Notes: generated by a model not told the origin, from the letters alone. Shown: positions 48,343 through 57,182, counted from the stretch's first letter. The stretch is 64,000 nucleotides of DNA from Chitinophagaceae bacterium C216 (GCA_028485475.2 CP144143.1:2604001-2668000); one strand, 5' to 3'. Made by a program: numbers and translations.

Positions 48343-48403
48343 TTACGTTTTTATCTTGATTGAATACTATATTTTTCTCGAAGATAGACTATATGACATT
48401 GCC

Positions 48404-48547
48404 CTAAAGCCAATTACACCAATAAGATCGTCCTTTGGCTTTTTCGTAAATTTCAATTGTGAATCGGAGAACATAAATCCCTTCTTTTTGAGCTTTTCTT
48501 TCATAAAATTTATTTACAGCTTCTATTAGTAATTCTTTGGGTTTCAT
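48404..48547 (-). pseudogene. Short ORF at the 5' end of cassette C9
   Basis: A 47-codon frame, MKPKELLIEAVNKFYERKAQ then KEGIYVLRFTIEIYEKAKG. The start lies 37 bp from the A10 end, the normal place for a cassette gene, but the protein ends after an abrupt change of character at RSYWCNWL. It may be the head of a gene broken by the arrival of the GH2 gene. No family recognised. Confidence 0.45.
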
Positions 48548-48583
48548 GTCAATATTTAATCTTTGTGTGCTCAGTCTGTATAA

Positions 48584-48722
48584 TTGGCTACAACGGTTTG
48601 CGGCTACCCGAAGGTGGCGATTTCGAAGCACTTCACTGTCAACCAAGCATAAACTTTGATAGAAGCACAAAGCTTGATTTAACCACTGAACCGCCACTTT
48701 TGGGTAGGTGCTGTTGGCGGTA
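48584..48722. repeat. attC-like repeat A10
   Basis: Left end GGCTACAACGG, left arm GGCTACCCGAAGGTGGCG, interior TTTCGAAGCACTTCACTGTC, right arm CCGCCACTTTTGGGTAGG, right end CTGTTGGCGGTAGTTTTT. Pairing has two G/T wobbles. Confidence 0.87.
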
Positions 48723-48746
48723 GTTTTTCTTCCTTCAGTTGCCAGT

Positions 48747-48908
48747 TTAGGTTGGGTCATTTTCATTCGTCTGAGTCTTGACCATATTCCAAATAACTAA
48801 AATAGCTAATGGAAATATTGAGTAAACCAAGAATTCGGTTATGTCATAGTTTCCAACTCCATCACACCAATAGCAATCATTGAAAGGCCAAAATCTTTCT
48901 GAGCCCAT
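48747..48908 (-). CDS. 53-residue single-helix membrane protein (cassette C10)
   Basis: The frame reads MGSERFWPFNDCYWCDGVGN, then YDITEF, a hydrophobic segment VYSIFPLAILVIWNMV and a short polar tail. The N-terminal part with DCYWCDG might bind a metal or form a disulfide. Its stop lies 25 bp from A10. It seems to be the only gene of the last, very short cassette. The start follows a run of 12 A. No family recognised. Confidence 0.5.
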   Translation of the reverse strand: MGSERFWPFNDCYWCDGVGNYDITEFLVYSIFPLAILVIWNMVKTQTNENDPT

Positions 48909-48977
48909 ATTTTTTTTTTTAAAAAGATTATTTTAAACCAAATAGGTTCATAAAGAGTAGTTTACAAGATTGGAAAA

Positions 48978-49045
48978 TACTATCGGTAACGATTTAGTAA
49001 TGGTGCCTACTGCACTTGCTTTCATTTGATTACCTTGTAAATCAA
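48978..49045. repeat. Possible decayed attC-like repeat A11 (left end only)
   Basis: ACTATCGGTAACG resembles a repeat left end and matches 9 of 12 bases of the complement of the C10 start (GTTGGCGGTAGT). The following ATTTAGTAATGGTGCCTACT resembles a worn left arm. No right arm is seen. It would mark the right edge of the array. Confidence 0.35.
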
Positions 49046-49087
49046 GGTTCAAAAATATAAAAAATCTATTTGTTTTTAGATTGAAAT

Positions 49088-49654
49088 CTAATTTATTTTG
49101 TCTATTTTAATTTTCCACAATCCCCTTAAATCATTCAATTTATAACCAACAGCTTTGTCATTTGGATAGGATGTGCTTATTTTTTGCAAGGTTTTTTCTT
49201 CAATGTCGGTTGTTGGGTTTCCATGACACTTCATACAGGTAGGCATTGCGAGGTTAATTCTTTTGTAATACACATATTGCTCGTTCTGTGTAAGCAATGT
49301 GTCAGATAATTCAGTTTTTCTTTTGAATTCATCAAAAATAGAACGATCGGTTTTTGTTTTGAGATTATTTTTGGGATTTCTGTTTTTATCTGTGATACGT
49401 TGGATACTCATCCGAACTTCTTTTGATAACGAATCGGTAATAGGTATCGCTTTAACATGGCAAAAATCCACGGCGTATTCCGTTCCACCCTTTTGTATAG
49501 CAGTAGCTACTTTTTGCAGTAAAACCATTTGAGATACTGTCGCAATAGAATCAGCCTGATTTTTTAGGTCAGAAATTTCTCTTTCATTATGAGTAGTTTG
49601 CTGACAAGAAATTACAGTTAGTCCCAGTAATAAAGTCAATATTTTAAAATTCAC
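49088..49654 (-). CDS. DUF3365 (Tll0287-like) periplasmic heme lipoprotein, second copy
   Basis: A protein of 188 residues with a lipoprotein signal (ILTLLLGLTVISCQQ) and the heme motif MPTCMKCHGN near the C-terminus. It is similar along its length to the C3 protein at 27750-28316 (RITDKNRNPKN; SYPNDKAVGYKLNDLRGLWK). Expected to hold a c-type heme facing the periplasm. It is divergent from the small protein/DoxX operon, with a GTAAC-N4-GTTAC box between them. Confidence 0.83.
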   Translation of the reverse strand: MNFKILTLLLGLTVISCQQTTHNEREISDLKNQADSIATVSQMVLLQKVATAIQKGGTEYAVDFCHVKAIPITDSLSKEVRMSIQRITDKNRNPKNNLKTKTDRSIFDEFKRKTELSDTLLTQNEQYVYYKRINLAMPTCMKCHGNPTTDIEEKTLQKISTSYPNDKAVGYKLNDLRGLWKIKIDKIN

Positions 49655-49698
49655 TGTTCAGTTTCTTTCAAAAATAGTTCATCGGAAATATTCACTGT

Positions 49699-49712
49699 GT
49701 AACATTGGTTAC
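49699..49712. promoter_or_regulatory. Crp/Fnr-type palindrome GTAAC-ATTG-GTTAC
   Basis: A perfect 5-bp inverted repeat with four-base spacer in the divergent promoter region of the DUF3365 gene and the small protein/DoxX operon. Same type as the boxes at 58670, 59552 and 59620. Confidence 0.65.
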
Positions 49713-49770
49713 AAACCACTGAATAAGTTCTTACTATTTTTGCTTTAATTTCAAACTGTTCAGTTGTATC

Positions 49771-50124
49771 ATGTTTCATTTTTTAACGACATATCGCCGA
49801 TTCATCATCGTTTTGTTAACGATCGTAATGGCTATTCCATGTTCGGTAAAAAGAGATTTGAAGCAACAATTTCAATCTGAAAGCACCCAATCTACAAGCA
49901 ATAATTCTCCCAAAATTGGGTATTCTTCTTACTGTTCCGTTTATTTAGAATCCAATAAAAAGCATAAAAGCCAGGCTTTTCGCAAAGTTGCATTGCCACA
50001 TTCTTTCTTATATGCGTATGAGAGCATCATAACTGTAGATTTCATTGCTCCGATTATAGATAATTACCATTTCTATAAAGAAAAAATTCCCACACATATC
50101 CGAAACCAACAATTCTTGATTTGA
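49771..50124 (+). CDS. Small exported protein with a PCSVK motif, upstream of DoxX
   Basis: A protein of 117 residues: a hydrophobic segment (FIIVLLTIVMAIPC) leads to CSVKRDLKQQ and a polar tail ending in aromatic residues. It has the same layout and position before DoxX as the C4 protein at 32838-33212, with little identity beyond the PC[ST]VK motif. It heads the operon with DoxX, DsrE, SoxB-like and TlpA genes. Confidence 0.6.
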   Translation: MFHFLTTYRRFIIVLLTIVMAIPCSVKRDLKQQFQSESTQSTSNNSPKIGYSSYCSVYLESNKKHKSQAFRKVALPHSFLYAYESIITVDFIAPIIDNYHFYKEKIPTHIRNQQFLI

Positions 50125-50192
50125 TACCCTGATGAATCTGCTGTTTTAAACAGCATCAGTTTCGATTAGTATTTATTAAATCAGAATTATCT

Positions 50193-50600
50193 ATGGACAA
50201 ACAAATTCAGATAAACGGATTATCCGTTTTGTTATTACGTGCTGCACTCAGTGGTATTTTCATTGTCGCAGGCGTATCGCATCTATTAAATCCCGAAGGT
50301 GTAACCCAACGTATTCAAAATGCTCCTTACAGTAGCTTTGCATCCATGTTTGGCGACCCACATTTATTAGGGATTTTATCGGGTTACGTACTACTCATTT
50401 TTGGAATTACTTTCTTGCTGGGCGTATTTACCCGTTGGTCAGCAATCATTCTTTTCATAACACTTATTCCCATTACGATAACAATACAAATGGGAAATGG
50501 ATTAATGCATGGACCGCTGTGGAAGAACATTGCCTTATTTGGTGGTCTTTTGTTTTTTATCCTCAACAATCCTAAATCATTCAGTCTTTATAACAAATAG
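50193..50600 (+). CDS. DoxX family membrane protein
   Basis: A protein of 135 residues with four helices: LLRAALSGIFIVAGVSHLLN, then GILSGYVLLIFGITFLLGVF, then LFITLIPITITIQM and a last helix. DoxX/DoxD proteins serve as membrane partners in sulfur oxidation and redox stress. By context (DsrE, SoxB-like, TlpA downstream) it may pass electrons from sulfur compounds to quinone; that is inference. Confidence 0.82.
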   Translation: MDKQIQINGLSVLLLRAALSGIFIVAGVSHLLNPEGVTQRIQNAPYSSFASMFGDPHLLGILSGYVLLIFGITFLLGVFTRWSAIILFITLIPITITIQMGNGLMHGPLWKNIALFGGLLFFILNNPKSFSLYNK

Positions 50601-50625
50601 TAATAACATTCAAACAAATTTTAAA

Positions 50626-51066
50626 ATGAAAAAACAAATCATAATTATCGCTTTATCCCTTTTAGGAATCACTTTTTTAAATGACGTAAAAGCTCAAACT
50701 CTTACGACATCCCAAGTAGAAAATGCCATTAAAAAGAATGGGAAATATGCCCTGTTAGTTCAAAACCCCAAGCATTTTATGGTATCGGTTATGACAGGCG
50801 AAGAATACAAAGCAAAAAGTCCGAAAATAGAATTTGAAATTGTGCTTATCGGTGAAGTGGTAAAGGATTTGGCTGAAAATCCGGAATTAAAACCGTTCAT
50901 TGAAAAAGCTCAAAAAGAAGGCGTTAAAATCGTGGTTTGCGAATTTGCTATGAACAAATTAGGCGTTAAAAAATCGCAATACCATTCATCAATTCTTACT
51001 ACGCCTAACGGTTTCACGTACCTTTTTGGCTTGCAGGAATTAGGATTTAACACCATAACTCTTTAA
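50626..51066 (+). CDS. DsrE/DsrF-like family exported protein
   Basis: A protein of 146 residues with a signal peptide (IIIIALSLLGITFLNDVKAQ) and a DsrE-like fold: IEFEIVLIGEVVKDL, then EGVKIVVCEFAMNKLGV with one Cys placed like the sulfur-carrying Cys of the family. Cytoplasmic DsrE proteins relay persulfide sulfur; this one is probably periplasmic. The start is the ATG at 50626, not the longer frame that overlaps doxX. Confidence 0.8.
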   Translation: MKKQIIIIALSLLGITFLNDVKAQTLTTSQVENAIKKNGKYALLVQNPKHFMVSVMTGEEYKAKSPKIEFEIVLIGEVVKDLAENPELKPFIEKAQKEGVKIVVCEFAMNKLGVKKSQYHSSILTTPNGFTYLFGLQELGFNTITL

Positions 51067-51075
51067 TCAAACTGT

Positions 51076-52677
51076 ATGAAAAAATTAGTAATATTATTCA
51101 GTTCAATAACCATGCTATCTTGTAGCGAAAACAATACAGAAGAAGTCATTACCATTCTTCAAACTGCGGACATACATGCCTATCTTAATCCGCATTCGGA
51201 ATTGTTTGTGGAGAACGATTCCATCGTTTTCAGAAATGCAGGTGGTTTAGCGAATATCAAAACCTTGGTAGAATCGGCAAGGCAGGAAAATCCCGATGGA
51301 ACAATCTTTATAGACGGCGGTGATTTGATACAAGGAAGCGGAGAAAGTGTCCATTCTGAAGGGAAAATATTTCCTTCCCTCATTCAGGCTATGAATTACG
51401 ATTTACTGATTCCGGGCAACTGGGAAGTTATCTATGGCAAGCAGGTAATGCTCGACGTGATGAACGGTTACAAAACTAATGTCATCGTATCGAATATGTA
51501 TCACGAAGCGGACGAAAAACCGATTTTTCCTCCCTATTGGATTACCGAAAAGAAAGGGGTTAAAATGGGGTTCATTGCCTATAATGACCCGGAAGTTCCG
51601 ATACGACAAAACCCGGGTTTTAGTAAAGGGTTGAAATTTACTGAAGTTGAAAACAACTTGAAGGAACTCATCAAAGAGCTAAAAGAAACCCAAAAAGTAG
51701 ATTTGCTCTTTTTGGTGGCACATATTGGTATTTCGAAACAGGTTTTATTGGCAAATAATCCTGCGGTAAAAGGCGTGGATTTCATTTTTGGAAACGATAC
51801 GCACGAACGCATCCGAAAACCGATAAAAGGTAAATTTACAACGGTGGTAGAGCCCGGAGCTTTTGGTTCGTTTGTAGGTAAATTGGATTTGAAAATTAAA
51901 GACAAGAAAATTGTTGGTTACGATTACGAACTGATGGAAGTTGACCCGGAGAAATATCCCGCAAATACCGAAGTACAGCAATTGGTCGATCAGTCGTTGG
52001 CTCCCTACAAAGAAGATATGCAACGGATTTTGGGCTATACTTCGACACCGATGTACCGCTACTTAGTGGTTGAAAACCCCATGGACAATATGATTACCGA
52101 TGCCTTGCTTTGGAAATCAGGTGCAGATTTTGCTACGTCCAATGGTTTTCGTTTTGGTGTGCCGATTGTTCCTGATGAAAATGGTAAAAAGGCGATCACC
52201 AAAGAGGATTTATGGCGGATGCTGCCTGTGGACGAACACATGAAAATCGGTGAAGTGACCGGTCAGCAAATCAAAGACTGGTTAGAAAAGGAAATCAACA
52301 ATGTATTTGCCAAGGATCCGTCCAAACGTTTTGGCGGATGGCTGGTTCGCTTTTCGGGCATGACCTTAAAATTTGACAGTTCGAAAGAAATGGGCGAACG
52401 TGTGCTGGAAGTAACCATTCAAGGCAAACCGATGGATCTCGGTAAAACCTATAAAATGGCTTCGTGTAACCGTACCGGAGAGCCTTTGCACGTGTTATGC
52501 CGTATGCCAAACGGTAAAAATGTTGAGATTAAAGATTATACTTTGCACGATGCCGTAGAAGAATATTTAAAGGTAAAAGGAACAGTAAATCCTGTACTGG
52601 ACGGACGTTCAATTGCGGTAGATTTAGGCACAAATGCTTTCTCTCAAATGGCGGAAACAGGGTATAAATTTCGATAG
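51076..52677 (+). CDS. SoxB-like metallophosphoesterase / 5'-nucleotidase family lipoprotein
   Basis: A protein of 533 residues with a lipoprotein signal (LFSSITMLSCSENN). The metal site shows TADIHAYLNP, DGGDLIQGSGE, PGNWEVIYG and VAHIG, then GNDTH; GNWE in place of GNHE is characteristic of SoxB, the dimanganese thiosulfohydrolase of the Sox pathway, versus 5'-nucleotidases. The C-terminal domain (about 310-530) has NPMDNMITDALLWKSGADFA. Expected to release sulfate from a protein-bound or small sulfur compound. Sox carrier genes soxYZ and soxAX are not in the window. Confidence 0.78.
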   Translation: MKKLVILFSSITMLSCSENNTEEVITILQTADIHAYLNPHSELFVENDSIVFRNAGGLANIKTLVESARQENPDGTIFIDGGDLIQGSGESVHSEGKIFPSLIQAMNYDLLIPGNWEVIYGKQVMLDVMNGYKTNVIVSNMYHEADEKPIFPPYWITEKKGVKMGFIAYNDPEVPIRQNPGFSKGLKFTEVENNLKELIKELKETQKVDLLFLVAHIGISKQVLLANNPAVKGVDFIFGNDTHERIRKPIKGKFTTVVEPGAFGSFVGKLDLKIKDKKIVGYDYELMEVDPEKYPANTEVQQLVDQSLAPYKEDMQRILGYTSTPMYRYLVVENPMDNMITDALLWKSGADFATSNGFRFGVPIVPDENGKKAITKEDLWRMLPVDEHMKIGEVTGQQIKDWLEKEINNVFAKDPSKRFGGWLVRFSGMTLKFDSSKEMGERVLEVTIQGKPMDLGKTYKMASCNRTGEPLHVLCRMPNGKNVEIKDYTLHDAVEEYLKVKGTVNPVLDGRSIAVDLGTNAFSQMAETGYKFR

Positions 52678-52699
52678 TATAAGTGGTAAACTAAAAATA

Positions 52700-53260
52700 A
52701 TGAACAGAACAAAAAAAAATTATATGCTTGCATTTCATTTAGTCCTATCTACAGCCATTCTCACAGGTTGTTCCAATATTGAAGGAAGACATAACGAAAA
52801 AACGGGGCAACAAACAGATATTGTTGCCGAAAAAACGGATAATGATGTTGAAAAAGGTATTACATTTCAGGACGGAAACGGAAATGTAGTTGCATTAAAC
52901 GATCTAAAGGGTAAAGTTGTCTTTATTAACTTTTGGGCAACCTGGTGTCCGCCCTGTATTGCAGAAATGCCGTCCATCAACGAACTGAAAGCGAAGTTTG
53001 GCGAAAATGAAAATATCATCTTCCTGATGGTGGATGTAGATGGAAAACATAAAAAATCACAAGCTTTTATGGACAAACGAGAATTTAACCTTCCGGTATA
53101 TATTCCCCACAGTGAAATCCCAAAAGAATTTCTAAGTGGAGCGATACCTACAACCGTCATACTGGATAAGAAAGGTGCTATTGCGGCAAGGATTGAAGGC
53201 GGAAGGGATTATTCGAAGCCGGAAATCGTCAATGCGTTAAAACAACTCATAGAGGAGTAA
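52700..53260 (+). CDS. TlpA-like thiol-disulfide oxidoreductase lipoprotein
   Basis: A protein of 186 residues with a lipoprotein signal (LSTAILTGCSN) and a thioredoxin-fold domain at about 65-185: LKGKVVFINFWATWCPPCIA holds the redox pair, GAIPTTVILDKKG the cis-Pro. It should reduce disulfides or persulfides on the periplasmic side, perhaps keeping the SoxB-like or heme proteins active. Start at 52700; the upstream frame overlaps the SoxB-like gene. The last gene of its operon, followed by a terminator. Confidence 0.85.
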   Translation: MNRTKKNYMLAFHLVLSTAILTGCSNIEGRHNEKTGQQTDIVAEKTDNDVEKGITFQDGNGNVVALNDLKGKVVFINFWATWCPPCIAEMPSINELKAKFGENENIIFLMVDVDGKHKKSQAFMDKREFNLPVYIPHSEIPKEFLSGAIPTTVILDKKGAIAARIEGGRDYSKPEIVNALKQLIEE

Positions 53261-53266
53261 CAAGTG

Positions 53267-53304
53267 AAAAAAGCCGAAGATACTCACATCTTCGGCTTTT
53301 TTTA
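53267..53304. terminator. Bidirectional terminator between convergent operons
   Basis: AAAAAAGCCGAAGAT pairs with ATCTTCGGCTTTTTTT. It serves tlpA on the + strand and the thioredoxin operon on the minus strand. Confidence 0.88.
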
Positions 53305-53595
53305 GAGATTTTCCTTTATCAATCGTTCTAATTCATTGGCAGGAAAAACACCTGACTGCCGCCACCGAACCTCGCCATTTTTAAAAATAGCCAATGTAGG
53401 TACACTTCGTATTTGATATTGTGCAGCAACCTGTGGGTTCTGATCTACATCTATTTTTATAATACCAGCTGTGTCGCCAATACGCTGTTTAAGTTCTTCT
53501 AAAATAGGAGCCTGCATTTGACAAGGCCCACACCATGTAGCGAAAAAATCGACCAATACAGGTTTATCTTGATTAATGATTTCTTGAAATGTCAT
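53302..53595 (-). CDS. Thioredoxin
   Basis: A protein of 97 residues: [32 protein letters not shown] redox motif, [12 protein letters not shown] with the cis-Pro. A cytoplasmic dithiol reductant. It is the intact counterpart of the frameshifted C3 gene and shares its neighbour (DUF6132 directly upstream, overlapping by 23 bp). It ends the long minus-strand sulfur operon. Start set at 53595 by comparison with the C3 copy. Confidence 0.9.
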   Translation of the reverse strand: MTFQEIINQDKPVLVDFFATWCGPCQMQAPILEELKQRIGDTAGIIKIDVDQNPQVAAQYQIRSVPTLAIFKNGEVRWRQSGVFPANELERLIKENL

Positions 53596-53797
53596 TCTTT
53601 TCTTTTTTATCTTTTTTAAACATAGAGAATACCAAACCACCCATTACCGAACCGTATAACGTGCTATTCAGTGGATTGGATGTAATCGCACAAGTGCCTG
53701 TGTTACAACCTACAAACTTCCAATAGAGAAATCCGGAAAGAGCACCTAATGGTATTCCGATAATGGTTAAAAGGTTTTTTCTTATAAATGTATTCAT
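53573..53797 (-). CDS. DUF6132-like small membrane protein, second copy
   Basis: A protein of 74 residues, [20 protein letters not shown] then [19 protein letters not shown], almost the same as the C3 protein at 27539-27745. Two helices with a Cys pair between them. Overlaps the thioredoxin start, so the two are probably translationally coupled. Confidence 0.78.
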   Translation of the reverse strand: MNTFIRKNLLTIIGIPLGALSGFLYWKFVGCNTGTCAITSNPLNSTLYGSVMGGLVFSMFKKDKKEKNDISRNH

Positions 53798-53799
53798 CG

Positions 53800-54042
53800 C
53801 TATTTTGATTTTACTTCTTCGTAGGTAATGTCTTCTGTTCCTGTCGGCTTTCTTGAAGAATAATTAGTTCCGCAACCCGCCGTACTGCAACAGCCAACAT
53901 TGAACAAAGGCATCAATGTAAATAAACCACCCAAGGCAACAAACATCCATTGGTGTGCCTGAAAGCCCTGAACGATAATAACAATTCCCAAAATTAGACG
54001 GATTATCCGCATCAAATTCCAGTTGCTTAAATAGTTTTTCAT
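53800..54042 (-). CDS. DUF2892-like small membrane protein, second copy
   Basis: A protein of 80 residues: NLMRIIRLILGIVIIVQGFQ, a second helix, and NVGCCSTAGCGTN with a Cys cluster. Closely similar to the C3 protein at 28324-28557. The neighbouring rhodanese genes recall YgaP, where both parts are one protein. Confidence 0.8.
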   Translation of the reverse strand: MKNYLSNWNLMRIIRLILGIVIIVQGFQAHQWMFVALGGLFTLMPLFNVGCCSTAGCGTNYSSRKPTGTEDITYEEVKSK

Positions 54043-54052
54043 TTGTTTGTTC

Positions 54053-54424
54053 TTAATTTTCTGTAATTAATTTCTGTACATTGTTCCAAGTTCCGCCATT
54101 GACAACGTTTTGAAAACCGTTTTTCTCCAAAATCTGCTTTGCCTGTCCGCTCCGGTTACCGCTTCTGCAAAACACCACTATATTTTTCTTTCCTTTGAAC
54201 TTGGAAAGCTGTCCCGAAATTTTATCCAACGGTATGTTTACTGCTCCTTTTACACTTCCGGATGCAAACTCAGAAGGTGTACGGACATCAACCAAATAGG
54301 CGTTGTCCGCAAGTGCTTCTTTTAGTTGTTTATTGTCTTTCTGACCGAAAAGATTTTTAAAAATTCCTAACATAACTACTCCAATTATAATAATGAGAAT
54401 GAATTTGACACTTTGTTTTTGCAT
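54053..54424 (-). CDS. Membrane-anchored rhodanese-like protein
   Basis: A protein of 123 residues with an N-terminal helix (FILIIIIGVVMLGIFKNLFG) and a rhodanese domain at about 35-120: AYLVDVRTPSEFASGSVKGA and the active loop VFCRSGNRSGQA. It should carry persulfide sulfur on its Cys; if the helix is a signal anchor, the domain faces the periplasm. Next to a soluble rhodanese gene (43-bp gap). Confidence 0.85.
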   Translation of the reverse strand: MQKQSVKFILIIIIGVVMLGIFKNLFGQKDNKQLKEALADNAYLVDVRTPSEFASGSVKGAVNIPLDKISGQLSKFKGKKNIVVFCRSGNRSGQAKQILEKNGFQNVVNGGTWNNVQKLITEN

Positions 54425-54467
54425 CTTTTTTTGATTTATACCGTTGAGTGAAAAAGTGATGTGTCAT

Positions 54468-54782
54468 TTACTTTTTCTGCAATATTTCATCCAAGGCTTG
54501 CTGTACATTTTGCCACGGACCACCGTTGATGACACGTTCAAAGCCATTTTGTTCCAATATCAATTTGGCGTTTCCACTTCTGGCTCCGCTACGGCAAAAT
54601 ACAACAATATTTTCTTTGTTTTTAAACTGTGAAAACTCCTGTTCCAATACGCTTAACGGAATGTTTACAGCTCCTTCAACACTTCCTTCTGCAAATTCAT
54701 CCGGGGTACGTACATCTACCAAAAAAACATGATTTTGTATGGTTTGATTGGCAGCAATTATATTTTGAAATAATTCTAACAT
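54468..54782 (-). CDS. Rhodanese-like protein, soluble single domain
   Basis: A protein of 104 residues: VFLVDVRTPDEFAEGSVEGA, then VVFCRSGARSGNAKLILEQN with the active-site Cys. No signal peptide. A sulfur carrier or thiosulfate sulfurtransferase in the cytoplasm. Paralogue of the anchored protein downstream. Confidence 0.87.
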   Translation of the reverse strand: MLELFQNIIAANQTIQNHVFLVDVRTPDEFAEGSVEGAVNIPLSVLEQEFSQFKNKENIVVFCRSGARSGNAKLILEQNGFERVINGGPWQNVQQALDEILQKK

Positions 54783-54850
54783 GATGTAAAAATTAGGATA
54801 AGAAGATTGTCTTCTCAGATAGAAAATCCAATCTTCTTAAATTGATTAAA

Positions 54851-55498
54851 TTAAATTGATTTTTTAGCTAAGTACCAATCCACTTGCTCTAAAGTCGTAT
54901 CGGCTTTACGTTCTTTCAATCCCTCCAATGTTTTTGGTGCTCCAACGATTACTTTATCACCGGGTTGCCAGTTTAACGGCATGGCGACTTTGTATTCATC
55001 TGAAGTTTGAAGTGCCAATAATGAACGCTTGATTTCGTCCATATTCCGACCTACATTTAACGGATAATACATAATCAAACGGATTTTTCCAGTCGGATCT
55101 ATAATAAATACAGCACGAACAGCCGCAGTTTCACTTTCGCCCGGTTGCAACATTCCGTACAATTTGGCTACTTTCATATCCAAATCGGCAATAATCGGGA
55201 AGTTGAACAATACGCCTGTTTTTTCGTCAACGGCATTTACCCATGCAATGTGCGAATGAATACTGTCGATGCTCAATCCCATCAACTTGGTATTGTGCTT
55301 TTCAAAGAAATCGCTTTCGTTCGCAAAGCCCGTCATTTCTGTTGTACAAACCGGTGTAAAGTCCGCAGGGTGCGAGAATAAAATCACCCAGCTTCCTTTG
55401 TTGTATTCTGAAAATTTGATTACTCCTGTAGTGGTCACCGCTTCAAAATCGGGTGCCATATCGCCAATTCTTGGCATTGTATTTACTTGATTTTCCAT
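54851..55498 (-). CDS. Peroxiredoxin (1-Cys / Prx6 type)
   Basis: A protein of 215 residues: MPRIGDMAPDFEAVTTTG, then FSHPADFTPVCTTEM with the peroxidatic Cys, and the Prx6-type C-terminal part (RSLLALQTSDEYKVAMPLNW). It reduces peroxides and perhaps protects against reactive sulfur species. I placed the start at 55498 (MENQVNTM); the frame extends eight codons upstream and would then overlap the previous gene by 4 bp. Confidence 0.9.
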   Translation of the reverse strand: MENQVNTMPRIGDMAPDFEAVTTTGVIKFSEYNKGSWVILFSHPADFTPVCTTEMTGFANESDFFEKHNTKLMGLSIDSIHSHIAWVNAVDEKTGVLFNFPIIADLDMKVAKLYGMLQPGESETAAVRAVFIIDPTGKIRLIMYYPLNVGRNMDEIKRSLLALQTSDEYKVAMPLNWQPGDKVIVGAPKTLEGLKERKADTTLEQVDWYLAKKSI

Positions 55499-55518
55499 TT
55501 TTTTAATTTTAAGATTAT

Positions 55519-56898
55519 TCAACTATTTACTTCCATCCATTCTTTCATCCCGGCAGAATAGTTCTTCACATTTTTGAAACCGTATTTCGCTAAAAGCGAT
55601 TGGGCAATGGTTGCTCTATCTCCACTTTGGCAATGGATGACGATTTGTTTGTCTTTGCTGAATTTATCCAGATTGTCCAGTAGTGTTCCTACAAAAACGT
55701 GATCTGCACCCTCTACGTGATAAGTTTCGTACTCTGTCAACCCTCTCACATCGACGATTTGTGCATCAGGATTTCCGATGTACGATTTGAATTCTTCAAT
55801 ATCGATAATGTCTTCGGTTTCCAATTCCAACTCCAGGTCTTCTACATTGGAAATGTATCCATAAATATTATCCAATCCTATCCGCATCAGTTTCCGGGTC
55901 AGATCTTCGATTTGGTTATCATCAGCAATTAGAATAAATTGTTCCTGATAATTCAGTAACCAACCTGCCCAAGTAGAGAAAGAATTATTGCCCTGAATAT
56001 TGATGCTTCCCGGAATAAATCCTTTAGCAAAATCAGCTTTATTACGGGTGTCAATTACTTTCAAACCGTTTTCGTAAGCTGTCAGAAACTGTTCCTTTGT
56101 CAATTTCGGATGTTTAGGGACTTCCACCAACAACGGACGGTTTACCTTGTTCAGGTGTTTCATCATCGCAAAATATTTTGGTGGTTCCGGCTGACCTTCT
56201 AATAAATATTTGATAAATCCGGCTTCATCATCTTCATATTGAAATGCCCAGTTCCGGATTTTCTCATAACCAACTGTCGAGCTTGGCACAGCTCCCAATG
56301 CTTTACCACAAGCCGAACCCGCTCCGTGTGCCGGCCAAACTTGTACGTATTCCGGCAATTCTGCAAAACGTTGAATGGATTGGTACATCTGTTTGGCTCC
56401 TTTTTCTTGTGTGCCGATTAATCCTGCCGCTTTTTCCAATAAATCTGGGCGACCAATATCGCCGACAAAAACGAAATCTCCTGTGAAAACCATTACCGGT
56501 TTGTCGGTTGCTGGATGATCCGTCAATAAAAAGCTGATACTTTCGGGTGTATGGCCGGGTGTGTGCAATACTTCCAAGGTCAGGTTTCCTACGTTGATTT
56601 TATCTCCGTGTGTTAAACCTACGTGCGGGAAAGCGTATTGCCAGTCTTCACCACCTTCGTCCGAAAGATACATTTTTGCTCCTGTCACTGCTGCCAATTC
56701 GCGTGAACCACATAGAAAATCAGCATGGATATGTGTTTCGGCAAGATGCGTGATTTTCATATTATTTTGCTTCGCAATTTCCAGATATACATCGATATCA
56801 CGCTGTGCGTCAATTACGATGGCTTCGCCTTTTGCCTGGCAACCGATAAAGTAACTCGCCTGTGCCAAGCTTTTATCATATACGTGTTGAAAAAACAT
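55519..56898 (-). CDS. Metallo-beta-lactamase fold / double rhodanese protein, type B
   Basis: A protein of 459 residues. MBL domain (1-240): ETHIHADFLCGSRELAAVTG, HTPGHTPES, FTGDFVFVGDIGRPDLLEKA. Two rhodanese domains follow (about 265-350, without Cys; 365-455, with HCQSGDRAT). It belongs with the 62616 gene to a subtype distinct from the 28816 and 57183 genes (LCGS and LSGS versus VSGH after HADF). Persulfide dioxygenase-like activity is expected from the ETHE1-like domain. Confidence 0.87.
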   Translation of the reverse strand: MFFQHVYDKSLAQASYFIGCQAKGEAIVIDAQRDIDVYLEIAKQNNMKITHLAETHIHADFLCGSRELAAVTGAKMYLSDEGGEDWQYAFPHVGLTHGDKINVGNLTLEVLHTPGHTPESISFLLTDHPATDKPVMVFTGDFVFVGDIGRPDLLEKAAGLIGTQEKGAKQMYQSIQRFAELPEYVQVWPAHGAGSACGKALGAVPSSTVGYEKIRNWAFQYEDDEAGFIKYLLEGQPEPPKYFAMMKHLNKVNRPLLVEVPKHPKLTKEQFLTAYENGLKVIDTRNKADFAKGFIPGSINIQGNNSFSTWAGWLLNYQEQFILIADDNQIEDLTRKLMRIGLDNIYGYISNVEDLELELETEDIIDIEEFKSYIGNPDAQIVDVRGLTEYETYHVEGADHVFVGTLLDNLDKFSKDKQIVIHCQSGDRATIAQSLLAKYGFKNVKNYSAGMKEWMEVNS

Positions 56899-56910
56899 AA
56901 TTTTTTGATT

Positions 56911-57171
56911 TTAAGATTTTAAATTTCCTACGGCACAGCTTACATAAGACTTTGCCTTTTTTAATAATGAGTTATTGCCTTTTTGCGGATAACCTAAATC
57001 ATTCAGTTTTTTAATGAAAGGTTCTATGTCTGAGTCGGATTCAATGGTTACGGTTTCGTTGTCTTTATCTATGCTTACTTTCTGTACACTTTCCATTTGT
57101 TGAAGAGCCGTTTTGATGCTGTTCATACATCCTCCGCATTTTATATTTTCTACTTCTAGTGTGAGTTTCAT
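56911..57171 (-). CDS. Heavy-metal-associated (HMA) domain protein
   Basis: A protein of 86 residues: MKLTLEVENIKCGGCMNSIK is a copper-chaperone type CxxC domain; a second Cys (SYVSCAVGN) lies in a C-terminal extension. It may bind copper or another soft metal. Between two MBL/rhodanese genes, it could instead carry sulfur on its CGGC pair. Start at 57171, where the HMA fold begins. Confidence 0.82.
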   Translation of the reverse strand: MKLTLEVENIKCGGCMNSIKTALQQMESVQKVSIDKDNETVTIESDSDIEPFIKKLNDLGYPQKGNNSLLKKAKSYVSCAVGNLKS

Positions 57172-57182
57172 CTTGTAAAAAA

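Noticed and set aside
48404..48766. A 120-residue ORF on the minus strand across A10
   Set aside because: Its first 70 residues are translated repeat sequence; only the part from 48547 downward looks like a gene head.
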